Positions 9,060-16,303 of a stretch of 54,465 bases of DNA are shown piece after piece (within the stretch, counting starts at the first letter, position 1; every line of letters starts with the position of its first letter). The DNA comes from Paracoccus haematequi (GTDB lineage Bacteria; Pseudomonadota; Alphaproteobacteria; Rhodobacterales; Rhodobacteraceae): NCBI RefSeq assembly GCF_900631945.1, contig NZ_UZWE01000057.1:1-54465 (forward strand), given 5' to 3'. Under the pieces are notes generated by a model that saw only the letters and a program-made list of their open reading frames with translations, was not told where the DNA came from and searched no databases. A program made the position numbers and the translations under genes.

Positions 9060-9342
9060 CCGATTCGAGGCCGCGTCTCGGATTTTTCGGCGTTGTGACA
9101 GCGCCTTAACAAACCCGCGATGGTTGTCTTCTTGCCGAAACTTGCCGGTTTCGCGCCTGAAGGTCGGCGGGATGCTGCCGGAAACGGCCGGTTTCGGCCC
9201 TTAAAGGGGTTTCACGAACAAGTTCCGTGGCGGGGCCAATTCCTAAAACCGTAATCATTTCGCCAGCCGCCGCGCCATCCTTCTGCTCGGGACCGCGGCG
9301 ATCTTAACACCCTGTCCATTCGACACGGCTATAGGAATGAAT
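9060..9342 (+). promoter_or_regulatory. Intergenic region with two similar palindromes
   Basis: No gene is seen here. Two related inverted repeats stand about 44 bases apart centre to centre: CGAAAC (9136-9141) / GTTTCG (9148-9153), and GAAAC (9181-9185) / GTTTC (9191-9195). Both share a CCGGTTTCG right arm. They could be tandem operator sites for the downstream hydrolase gene. No clear -35/-10 pair was identified. Confidence 0.4.
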
Positions 9343-10008
9343 ATGGAAACGCTGCTTCAGCGGCTGGCGCCGTTTTGCCTGTGCGCCGCTGCCCTGACCT
9401 TCACGGCGACAGGCGCCATTGCGGGCAACGGATCGTTGTTCGCATCCGATACCGGCCTGTTCGGCGCCGCGCCCAAGACGCAGGCCGCCCCGCGACCGAC
9501 GCCGGTTCTATACACCGGCAATGAACCTGTGAAGGCCGAAACCGCCGTCGCCGACGACAAACCGCAGGCCCAACTGCTGCTGGCCAGCACCGGCAAGGCG
9601 ACGCGGGGCCGGTTCGACGAACGCGACCTCAACTGCATGGCCGAGGCGATCTATCACGAAGCGCGCGGCGAAAGCACCCAGGGCCAGGCCGCCGTGGCCG
9701 AGGTGATCCTGAATCGCGTCGAAAGCCGGCAATTCCCGTCCTCGGTCTGCGGGGTGGTGAACCAGCCCAGCCAGTTCAGCTATACCATCGGCGGCCGCAA
9801 GGCGATCGGCAACAAGGCCGCCTATCTGCGCGCCCGCGAGATCGCCCGCCGGGCGCTTGGCGGCGCGCCGCGCGTCCTGACCGGCGGGGCCACCTATTTC
9901 CACACGCCCGCCGTCCGCCCCGACTGGTCGCGCCGCTTCCAGCGCACCGTGCGGATCGGACAGCACATCTTCTATCGCCCCGGCGGCCAGCGCGTCGCGT
10001 CGAACTGA
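9343..10008 (+). CDS. Cell wall hydrolase, SleB/CwlJ family
   Basis: A protein of about 221 residues with an N-terminal hydrophobic export segment (LAPFCLCAAALTFTATGAIAG) and a C-terminal Hydrolase_2 domain from about residue 105. The domain is recognised by NCMAEAIYHEARGES (catalytic Glu region), AAVAEVILNRVESRQFP and the CGVV...QFSY segment. In Gram-negative bacteria these proteins are thought to act on peptidoglycan in the periplasm. Of two ATGs (9337 and 9343) the second has the better spacing to AGGA. An Ala/Pro-rich linker separates the signal and the domain. Confidence 0.88.
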   Translation: METLLQRLAPFCLCAAALTFTATGAIAGNGSLFASDTGLFGAAPKTQAAPRPTPVLYTGNEPVKAETAVADDKPQAQLLLASTGKATRGRFDERDLNCMAEAIYHEARGESTQGQAAVAEVILNRVESRQFPSSVCGVVNQPSQFSYTIGGRKAIGNKAAYLRAREIARRALGGAPRVLTGGATYFHTPAVRPDWSRRFQRTVRIGQHIFYRPGGQRVASN

Positions 10009-10018
10009 CGCCGGGCTT

Positions 10019-10051
10019 GCCTGCCGCCTGGTTTTCCTGTGAATGGCAGGC
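10019..10051 (+). promoter_or_regulatory. Inverted repeat covering the folB ribosome binding site
   Basis: GCCTGCC (10019-10025) and GGCAGGC (10045-10051) form a perfect 7-base stem with a 19-base loop. The right arm contains the GGCAGG that would serve as ribosome binding site for the ATG at 10055, so folding could limit folB translation. It could also be a weak terminator or chance. Confidence 0.3.
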
Positions 10052-10054
10052 ATG

Positions 10055-10831
10055 ATGAGCCAGCCCGACCGCATCCACCTGCGCGACCACCTTGTCGAAG
10101 CCGACATCGGCGCCTTCCAGTCCGAACGCGGCCGCACCCAGCGGCTGCGGTTCTCGCTGACGGTGGACCTGCGCGATCCGGTCGATGCCGGGGACGATCA
10201 TGTGGACCGGATCCTGTCCTATGACGTGCTGGTCCAGGCGGTCGAAACCGCGCTTGCCGATCAGCGCTACAATCTGGTGGAAACCCTGGCCGAACGCATC
10301 GCGGCCGAGGTTCTGGCCCATCCCCAGGCGGCCAGCATCGCCGTGACGGTGGAAAAGCTGGATCGCGGGCCGGGCGCGCTTGGCATCACCATCACGCGCG
10401 AGGCCGGCCGGATGCCGGTCGCCCGGCATGTGCTGCCCGTGCGGATCGTCGTGGGACAGCCCGCCGCCTTGCCGCCAGGCGCGGTGATCGTAATCCCCGA
10501 TGCGCCACCCCCCCTGCCCGGCGGCGGGGATCCCCGGCGAATTGCCTTGCTGGGATTCGACCAGGCGGCCTGGATCCTGTGCGCCCGGCTGGGGATCGAG
10601 GTCGCCGAGACCCGCACCGAACTGGACGCCGCGATCCGCGCGGAATCGCCCGTGGTCTGGGCGCCCGCAAGGCTGGCGGTCGAGGCGCCCTCGGTCGCGC
10701 CCCAGGCCGCGCCTCTCGCCTTCTGGCTGGCCGCGCGCCTGTCCGCCACCCGCGTCGATATCGCATCCGACGCGCCCCTGCCCGACGCGCCCGACGGCAT
10801 CGCCCTGGGCCGGATCGCGGGCGCGGCATGA
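10055..10831 (+). CDS. folB: Dihydroneopterin aldolase with C-terminal extension
   Basis: A 258-residue protein. Residues about 1-115 are a dihydroneopterin aldolase domain, which makes 6-hydroxymethyl-dihydropterin in folate synthesis. It shows DIGAFQSERGRTQ, SYDVLVQAVE, NLVETLAERIAAEVL and the VEKLDRGPGALG segment with the expected lysine. The remaining 140 residues are not part of the usual FolB (about 120 residues). They contain GFDQAAWILCARLGIEVAE and APLAFWLAARLSATRV, which recall the last third of amino-acid-kinase-fold proteins (inference). Three ATGs are possible (10043, 10052, 10055); GGCAGG favours 10055. The stop overlaps the folP start (ATGA). Confidence 0.85.
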   Translation: MSQPDRIHLRDHLVEADIGAFQSERGRTQRLRFSLTVDLRDPVDAGDDHVDRILSYDVLVQAVETALADQRYNLVETLAERIAAEVLAHPQAASIAVTVEKLDRGPGALGITITREAGRMPVARHVLPVRIVVGQPAALPPGAVIVIPDAPPPLPGGGDPRRIALLGFDQAAWILCARLGIEVAETRTELDAAIRAESPVVWAPARLAVEAPSVAPQAAPLAFWLAARLSATRVDIASDAPLPDAPDGIALGRIAGAA

Positions 10832-11799
10832 ACGTCTATGCCCGTCCCATCCCGCTGCCCCATGGCCGATACCCCTTGGCGGGCGGCTGGACGCGCTTTT
10901 CGCAGGTCGAGATCCTGGAACGCGGCAAGCCCCCTCGGATCAGCGACGACATCCCCCCCGACCTGCTGGACCGCCTGACCGCGCGGCGCCCGGCCGTCGC
11001 GGGCTTGCCTTTGGACAGGCCGCGCGTGATGGGCATCGTCAACGCGACGCCCGACAGCTTTTCGGACGGCGGGCGGTATGACGCCGCCAGCCACGGCGCG
11101 GATCTGATCCGGGACGGGGCCGACATCCTGGACATCGGCGGCGAATCGACCCGTCCCGGCGCGGCCGAGGTGCCCGCGACCGAGGAAACCGCCCGCATCG
11201 TCCCGGCGATCCAGGCTCTGGCCCATATCCCCGTCTCGGTCGATACGCGCAAGGCCGCCGTTGCCCGCGCCGCGCTGAAGGCGGGCGCGGCGATGGTCAA
11301 CGACGTGTCGGGCTTCGATTTCGACCCCGCGCTGGCGCAGGTGGTCGCCGACGCCAGGGTGCCGGTCTGCCTGATGCATGCGCAGGGCCTGCCCGCGACG
11401 ATGCAGGACGATCCGCGCTATGATGACGTGCTGCTGGACGTGTATGACGCGCTGGAGGCGCGGATCCGGCGGGCCGAGGCGGCGGGCATTCCGCGCGCGC
11501 GCATCGTCGTCGATCCGGGCATCGGCTTCGGCAAGACGCAGGCGCATAATCTTGCCATCCTGCGGCGGATTTCGCTGTATCATGGCTTGGGCTGCGCGAT
11601 CCTGCTGGGCGTCTCGCGCAAGCGGTTCATCGGGACGATCGGCGGGGCGGACGACCCGGCCGATCGGTCGCCGGGAACGCTTGCGCTGACGCTGGCGGCT
11701 GTGGCGCAGGGGGTGCAAATCCACCGCGTCCACGATGTGCGGGGACTGATTCAAGGACTGCGGCTGTGGCAGGCCGTCAACAACGAAAAGGCAGACTAG
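10828..11799 (+). CDS. folP: Dihydropteroate synthase
   Basis: A 323-residue enzyme joining hydroxymethyl-dihydropterin pyrophosphate to p-aminobenzoate, the sulfonamide target. The TIM-barrel begins near residue 68 with VMGIVNATPDSFSDGG. It continues with DIGGESTRPGA, SVDTRKAAVA, NDVSGF, DPGIGFGKT and GVSRKRFIG. About 65 residues precede the barrel, longer than in E. coli FolP, and include a PLAGGWTRFSQ segment also seen in other alphaproteobacterial enzymes. It overlaps folB by four bases and directly abuts glmM, so folB-folP-glmM is one operon, as in many bacteria. Confidence 0.95.
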   Translation: MNVYARPIPLPHGRYPLAGGWTRFSQVEILERGKPPRISDDIPPDLLDRLTARRPAVAGLPLDRPRVMGIVNATPDSFSDGGRYDAASHGADLIRDGADILDIGGESTRPGAAEVPATEETARIVPAIQALAHIPVSVDTRKAAVARAALKAGAAMVNDVSGFDFDPALAQVVADARVPVCLMHAQGLPATMQDDPRYDDVLLDVYDALEARIRRAEAAGIPRARIVVDPGIGFGKTQAHNLAILRRISLYHGLGCAILLGVSRKRFIGTIGGADDPADRSPGTLALTLAAVAQGVQIHRVHDVRGLIQGLRLWQAVNNEKAD

Positions 11800-13146
11800 A
11801 TGAGCAGAGGCTTGTTCGGGACAGACGGCGTGCGCGGGCGCGCTAACACCCATCCCATGACCGCCGAGATGGCGCTGCGGCTGGGCGCGGCGGCGGGGCG
11901 CTATTTCCGGCGCGAGGGCGACGACAGCGCGCATCGCGTGGTGATCGGCAAGGACACGCGCCTGTCGGGATACATGCTGGAAAACGCCCTGACCGCCGGG
12001 CTGACCAGCACCGGCATGAATGTGCTGCTGCTGGGTCCAGTGCCCACCCCCGCCGTGGGGTTCCTGACCCGGTCGATGCGGGCGGATGTGGGCATCATGA
12101 TTTCCGCCAGCCACAACCCGGCCGAGGATAACGGCATCAAGTTCTTCGGCCCCGACGGCTTCAAACTGTCGGACGAGGCCGAGGCCGCCATCGAAGCCAT
12201 CGTCGCGGGCGACATCATCCCCGCCCAGCCCGCCAATATCGGCCGCGCCAAGCGGATCGAGGACGGGCGCGGCCGCTATGTCGAATATGCCAAGACCACC
12301 TTTCCGGCCGGACGACGGCTGGACGGGCTGCGCGTCGTGATCGACTGCGCGAACGGCGCGGCCTATCGCGCCGCCCCGGACGTGCTGTGGGAACTGGGCG
12401 CCGAGGTGATCCCGATCGGGGTGGACCCCGACGGGCGCAACATCAACGCGGGCGTGGGTTCGACCCACCCCGAGGCCTGCGCCGCGGCGGTCCTGGCCCA
12501 TGGCGCGCATCTGGGCATCAGCCTGGACGGCGACGCGGACCGGGTCATCATCATCGACGAAAAGGGCCGGGTGGCCGACGGCGACCAGATCATGGCGCTG
12601 ATGGCGGCCCGCTGGGCGGCTCAGGGACGGCTGCGGGGCGACGCCCTGGTCGCCACCGTGATGTCGAACCTGGGGCTGGAACATTTCCTGTCGGGGCGCG
12701 GCCTGCGGCTGGAACGCACCAAGGTCGGCGATCGCTATGTGGTCGAACGGATGCGAGAGGGCGGCTTCAACCTGGGCGGCGAACAGTCCGGCCATATCGT
12801 GATGACCGACTATGCCACCACCGGCGACGGGCTGATCGCGGCGATGCAGTTCCTGGCCGCCATGGCCGAGACCGGGGACAGCGCCAGCACCCTTGCCGCG
12901 CAATTCGACCCGGTGCCGCAGATGCTGAAGAACGTCCGCTATGCCGCCGGCGCCGACCCGCTGTCGGCGGTCGAGGTGCGCGCCGTCATCGCCGACGCCG
13001 AGGCGCGGCTGGCGGGCACGGGCCGCGTGCTGATCCGCAAATCCGGCACCGAGCCCCTGATCCGCGTGATGGCCGAGGCCGAGAACGAGGCGGTTCTGCG
13101 CGAGGTCGTGGACGGAATCGTCGCGGCGGTGGAAAAGGCCGCCTGA
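11800..13146 (+). CDS. glmM: Phosphoglucosamine mutase
   Basis: A 448-residue enzyme converting glucosamine-6-phosphate to glucosamine-1-phosphate for UDP-GlcNAc and cell-wall synthesis. It starts [11 protein letters not shown]. The phosphoserine is Ser104 in [12 protein letters not shown]. The metal loop is DGDADRV, the sugar-binding segment is GGEQSGHI, and the C-terminal phosphate-binding domain has [12 protein letters not shown]. The ATG follows the folP stop without a gap, and the ribosome binding site lies inside folP. Motifs and length are complete. Confidence 0.96.
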   Translation: MSRGLFGTDGVRGRANTHPMTAEMALRLGAAAGRYFRREGDDSAHRVVIGKDTRLSGYMLENALTAGLTSTGMNVLLLGPVPTPAVGFLTRSMRADVGIMISASHNPAEDNGIKFFGPDGFKLSDEAEAAIEAIVAGDIIPAQPANIGRAKRIEDGRGRYVEYAKTTFPAGRRLDGLRVVIDCANGAAYRAAPDVLWELGAEVIPIGVDPDGRNINAGVGSTHPEACAAAVLAHGAHLGISLDGDADRVIIIDEKGRVADGDQIMALMAARWAAQGRLRGDALVATVMSNLGLEHFLSGRGLRLERTKVGDRYVVERMREGGFNLGGEQSGHIVMTDYATTGDGLIAAMQFLAAMAETGDSASTLAAQFDPVPQMLKNVRYAAGADPLSAVEVRAVIADAEARLAGTGRVLIRKSGTEPLIRVMAEAENEAVLREVVDGIVAAVEKAA

Positions 13147-13156
13147 GGCGGCAAGG

Positions 13157-13207
13157 CCGGGGGTTTCACATCCCCGGACCCCCGTGGGATATTTCCGCAC
13201 AGAAGAT
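13157..13207. repeat. Intergenic GC-hairpin plus GGATATTTCC repeat, copy 2
   Basis: A hairpin CCGGGG / CCCCGG (13157-13177) is followed by GGATATTTCCGCACAGAAG at 13187-13205, identical over at least 22 bases to the copy at 2974-2995. It lies between glmM and the convergent monooxygenase gene, whose stop codon begins at its last base. Confidence 0.75.
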
Positions 13208-14334
13208 CAGGACATTTCCGTCACGGGATCGAAGTCATAGATCCAGTCGAAGCGCGACAGGATCGCCCCCGGCGCCAGTTTGCCGCCCAGGCGCAGTGCG
13301 GCATGGGCGGCCAGCCGTTTCGGCCCCGTCAGGTGATAGTTGCGGGCGTTGTCGTTCGCGGCGGCGACGATGCGGGCCGCGCGCGGCTTGCGCAGCGATT
13401 CGTATCGCGCCAGGGCTGCGGGCTGGTCGGGGGTCGCGTCCAGACAGGCGGCCAGCGTCCAGGCATCCTCTATCGCCATGCAGGCGCCCTGCGCCATGAA
13501 GGGCAGCGTCGGGTGGGCGGCGTCGCCCAGGATCGCCATGCGGCCGTCCTGCCAGCGGGACGCGACCTCGTGCCGGAACAGGCCCCAGACATGGACGGCA
13601 TCGACCCGCGCCAGCCAGCCCGGAACCGGACCGCCGAACCCGGCGAAGGCCCCGCGCAGGTTGGCGGGATCGTCGGGATGCGACCAGCCTTCGTCGCGCC
13701 AGTCGCGGGTTTCCAGAACGGCCACGATATTGCGCAGCCCGCCCGACAGCGGATAGCTGACCAGATGGCGGCCCGGTCCCATGAAGACCTGCGCCTCGGG
13801 CGTGTCGTCATCATCGGCGATGACGGCGCGCCAGGCGGTCTGGCCGGTGAAGAACGGCACCTCGCGCCCGTTCAGCGCTGCGCGGATGCGGCTGTGCAGC
13901 CCGTCGGCGCCGATCAGAAGGGGCGCTTCGGGCGGGATTTCGACCGTCCGGTCCAGATGGATCGTCACGCCCTGTTCGCGGGCGGATTGTTCCAGAACCT
14001 CGATCAGGCGGGCGCGGTGGATCAGCCGGAAGGGGGCGCCGGGCCGGTGGCGGGCCAGATCCAGCCGCACGACCTGGGCGCCCGCAGCCTCGCGCAGGAC
14101 GACGGCGCGGCTGGGCAGGGACACCGCGTCAAGCGCGGGCAGCAGGCCAAGCGCCTGCATGACGCGCAGCGCGTTGGGGGACAGTTGCAGGCCCGCGCCG
14201 ACCTCGGTGATGGCGGGGGCGCGTTCCAGGACGTCGACCTGGGCGCCGCGCCGGCGCAGGGCGATGGCGGCCGTCAGGCCCGCGACGCCGCCGCCGACGA
14301 TGGTGACAGGTCGTGCGTGCAGGGCGCCGCCCAT
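13207..14334 (-). CDS. FAD-dependent monooxygenase, salicylate-hydroxylase type
   Basis: A 375-residue class A flavoprotein monooxygenase. The N-terminal FAD motif is GGGVAGLTAAIALRRRG, the mid DG motif is LLIGADGLHSRIR, and the GD motif is ILGDAAHPTLPFMAQGA. These enzymes hydroxylate aromatic or related substrates with NAD(P)H and oxygen. The substrate cannot be told from sequence, and proteins of this type are often annotated as salicylate hydroxylase without proof. It begins seven bases after the dksA stop on the same strand, so it is probably co-transcribed with dksA, an unusual pairing. Its end touches an intergenic repeat. Confidence 0.85.
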   Translation of the reverse strand: MGGALHARPVTIVGGGVAGLTAAIALRRRGAQVDVLERAPAITEVGAGLQLSPNALRVMQALGLLPALDAVSLPSRAVVLREAAGAQVVRLDLARHRPGAPFRLIHRARLIEVLEQSAREQGVTIHLDRTVEIPPEAPLLIGADGLHSRIRAALNGREVPFFTGQTAWRAVIADDDDTPEAQVFMGPGRHLVSYPLSGGLRNIVAVLETRDWRDEGWSHPDDPANLRGAFAGFGGPVPGWLARVDAVHVWGLFRHEVASRWQDGRMAILGDAAHPTLPFMAQGACMAIEDAWTLAACLDATPDQPAALARYESLRKPRAARIVAAANDNARNYHLTGPKRLAAHAALRLGGKLAPGAILSRFDWIYDFDPVTEMS

Positions 14335-14341
14335 GGCCGCG

Positions 14342-14764
14342 TCAGTCGTCGCGATGGACGCGTTCGCGGCGTTCGTGGCGTTCCTGCGCTTCCAGCGTCA
14401 TGGTGGCGATGGGCCGCGCGTCCAGGCGCTTCAGGCTGATCGGTTCCCCGGTCATCTCGCAATAACCGTATTCGCCCGTCTCGATCCGGCGCAGAGCCGC
14501 GTCGATCTTGCTGACCAGCTTGCGCTGGCGGTCGCGGGTGCGCAGTTCCAGCGCGCGGTCGGTTTCCTCGGACGCGCGGTCGGCCAGGTCGGGCACCGAG
14601 CGGGCGCTGTCCTGCAAGCCTTCCAGCGTTTCGGCGGATTGATCCAGCAACTCCTGCTTCCAGGCTTCCAGCTTGCGCCGGAAATATTCAAGCTGCCGGT
14701 CGTTCATGAACGGCTCATCCTCGGCGGGACGATAGTCCTGGGGAAGGAAGGTCTGGGCTTTCAT
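14342..14764 (-). CDS. dksA: DksA/TraR-family RNA polymerase-binding factor lacking zinc cysteines
   Basis: A 140-residue protein that binds in the RNA polymerase secondary channel and acts with ppGpp. The coiled coil covers about residues 20-95; its tip PDLADRA keeps the two Asp (59, 62) and the Ala (64) equivalent to the functional tip residues of E. coli DksA. The C-terminal finger has Cys102 only; the other three zinc positions are Thr105, Thr123 and Ala126. Such cysteine-poor forms are known, notably zinc-independent DksA2 proteins. The start at 14764 follows GGAGAGGATTT. The gene is divergent from the MoxR gene and precedes an FAD monooxygenase. Confidence 0.9.
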   Translation of the reverse strand: MKAQTFLPQDYRPAEDEPFMNDRQLEYFRRKLEAWKQELLDQSAETLEGLQDSARSVPDLADRASEETDRALELRTRDRQRKLVSKIDAALRRIETGEYGYCEMTGEPISLKRLDARPIATMTLEAQERHERRERVHRDD

Positions 14765-14925
14765 AAATCCTCTCCGGCGGCGCCGGGCTGGACTGCGAAC
14801 CGGCACCTTGCGCGCCCCCTTAAAGTATGACGTGCTGCTTGTCACTAGGCGAAACGAACATGAACGGAGGACGGGCATCCCATGCGTTGTTTTCCTTCAA
14901 GTATCTCACCTGAAAGGAGAGTTTG

Positions 14926-15765
14926 ATGCAGTTCACCGGCACCGGCCGATATGTCGCCCCGCCCGACCTGGCGATTGCCGTCAATGCCGCCGTGACGCTG
15001 GAACGTCCGCTGCTGGTCAAGGGAGAACCGGGAACCGGCAAGACCGAGCTGGCCCGGCAGGTGGCCGACAGCCTGGGCCTGCCGATCATCGAATGGCACG
15101 TCAAATCAACGACCAAGGCGCAACAGGGGTTGTTTGAATACGACGCGGTGTCGCGGCTGCGCGACAGCCAGCTGGGCGATGCGCGGGTCCATGATGTCGG
15201 CAACTACATCCGCCAGGGCAAGCTGTGGCAGGCCTTCACCGCGCCGCAGAAGGTGGTCCTGCTGATCGACGAGATCGACAAGGCCGACATCGAGTTCCCC
15301 AATGATCTGCTGCAGGAACTCGACCGGATGGAGTTTCACGTTTACGAGACGGGCGAAACGATCCGCGCCGCGCACCGGCCGGTGGTCATCATCACCTCGA
15401 ACAACGAAAAGGAATTGCCGGACGCCTTCCTGCGGCGCTGCTTTTTCCACTACATCCGCTTTCCCGATGCCGACACGCTGCGCGCCATCGTCGAGGTGCA
15501 TTATCCCGGCCTGAAGCGCGCCCTGCTGGACCAGGCGCTGACCCAGTTCTTCGATCTGCGCGAGACGCCGGGGCTGAAGAAAAAGCCCTCGACCAGCGAA
15601 TTGCTGGACTGGCTGAAGCTGATCCTGGCCGAGGATCTGGCGCCCGAGGATCTGAAGCGCGATCCCCAGACCATGCTGCCCCGCCTGCATGGCGCGCTGT
15701 TGAAGAACGAACAGGACGTGGCGCTGTTCGAGAAGCTGGCCTTCATGGCGCGGAGGCAGCGATGA
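14926..15765 (+). CDS. MoxR-family AAA+ ATPase
   Basis: A 279-residue AAA+ protein. Walker A is GEPGTGKT (residues 33-40), Walker B is VVLLIDEIDKAD, and sensor 1 is in VIITSNNEKELPDAF. MoxR ATPases act as chaperones that help metal or cofactor insertion and usually work with a VWA-domain partner; no VWA gene is in reach here. The ATG has an AAAGGAGA ribosome binding site, preferred over a TTG one codon upstream. The stop overlaps the next start (ATGA), coupling it to a GNAT acetyltransferase. Confidence 0.9.
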   Translation: MQFTGTGRYVAPPDLAIAVNAAVTLERPLLVKGEPGTGKTELARQVADSLGLPIIEWHVKSTTKAQQGLFEYDAVSRLRDSQLGDARVHDVGNYIRQGKLWQAFTAPQKVVLLIDEIDKADIEFPNDLLQELDRMEFHVYETGETIRAAHRPVVIITSNNEKELPDAFLRRCFFHYIRFPDADTLRAIVEVHYPGLKRALLDQALTQFFDLRETPGLKKKPSTSELLDWLKLILAEDLAPEDLKRDPQTMLPRLHGALLKNEQDVALFEKLAFMARRQR

Positions 15766-16205
15766 TCGTCCGGCCGCTGCGCACCGAGGACAAGGACCAG
15801 TGGCAGGCGCTGTATGACGCCTATCACAGCTTCTACGATCGGCCCGGCCTGCCGCAGGAGTTCTTCGATGCGGCCTTCGCACGGCTGACGGCGGGGGATC
15901 CGGGCGATTTCCATTGCCTGGTGGCCGATGACGGCGGGGCGCTGCTGGGCCTGACGCATTACGTCTTTCACCCGCATCTGTGGTTCCCCGAGGGCACCTG
16001 TTATCTGCAAGACCTGTTCACCGCCGATGGCGCGCGGGGGCGTGGGGTGGGCCGGGCGCTGATCCAGGGCGTCTATGCCGCCGCCGATGCGGCGGGCCGT
16101 CCGCGCGTCTATTGGCTGACGCAGGAATTCAACTATGCGGGGCGGATGCTCTATGACCGGGTTGGGGTGCGGACGCCCTTCATCCGCTATAACCGGCCGT
16201 TGTAG
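15762..16205 (+). CDS. GNAT-family N-acetyltransferase
   Basis: A 147-residue single-domain acetyltransferase. The acetyl-CoA loop is GARGRGVGRALIQGV, preceded by the beta-bulge strand CYLQDLFTAD. The C-terminal YDRVGV segment is typical of the family. The substrate is unknown; similar GNATs act on small amines, amino acids or protein N-termini. It overlaps the MoxR ATPase gene by four bases, so the two are made together. Confidence 0.88.
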   Translation: MIVRPLRTEDKDQWQALYDAYHSFYDRPGLPQEFFDAAFARLTAGDPGDFHCLVADDGGALLGLTHYVFHPHLWFPEGTCYLQDLFTADGARGRGVGRALIQGVYAAADAAGRPRVYWLTQEFNYAGRMLYDRVGVRTPFIRYNRPL

Positions 16206-16210
16206 AACGT

Positions 16211-16249
16211 GGCGGCCGGGCCGCCCCGGCAAAAGAGATTTCTTTGCCG
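16211..16249. promoter_or_regulatory. Two palindromes upstream of metY
   Basis: GGCGGCC-G-GGCCGCC (16211-16225) is followed at once by CGGCAAA (16227-16233) and TTTGCCG (16243-16249). The first may end the upstream transcript. The second may be an operator for metY. I saw no SAM-II riboswitch core in this leader. Confidence 0.35.
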
Positions 16250-16303
16250 TTGCGGGACTTGGCCCCGTCGGCCTAGGCTCTGCCCGACCAGAAGGAGGGG
16301 CAG

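Noticed and set aside
16206..16303. SAM-II riboswitch before metY
   Set aside because: The conserved core of the class was not found; only palindromes are present.
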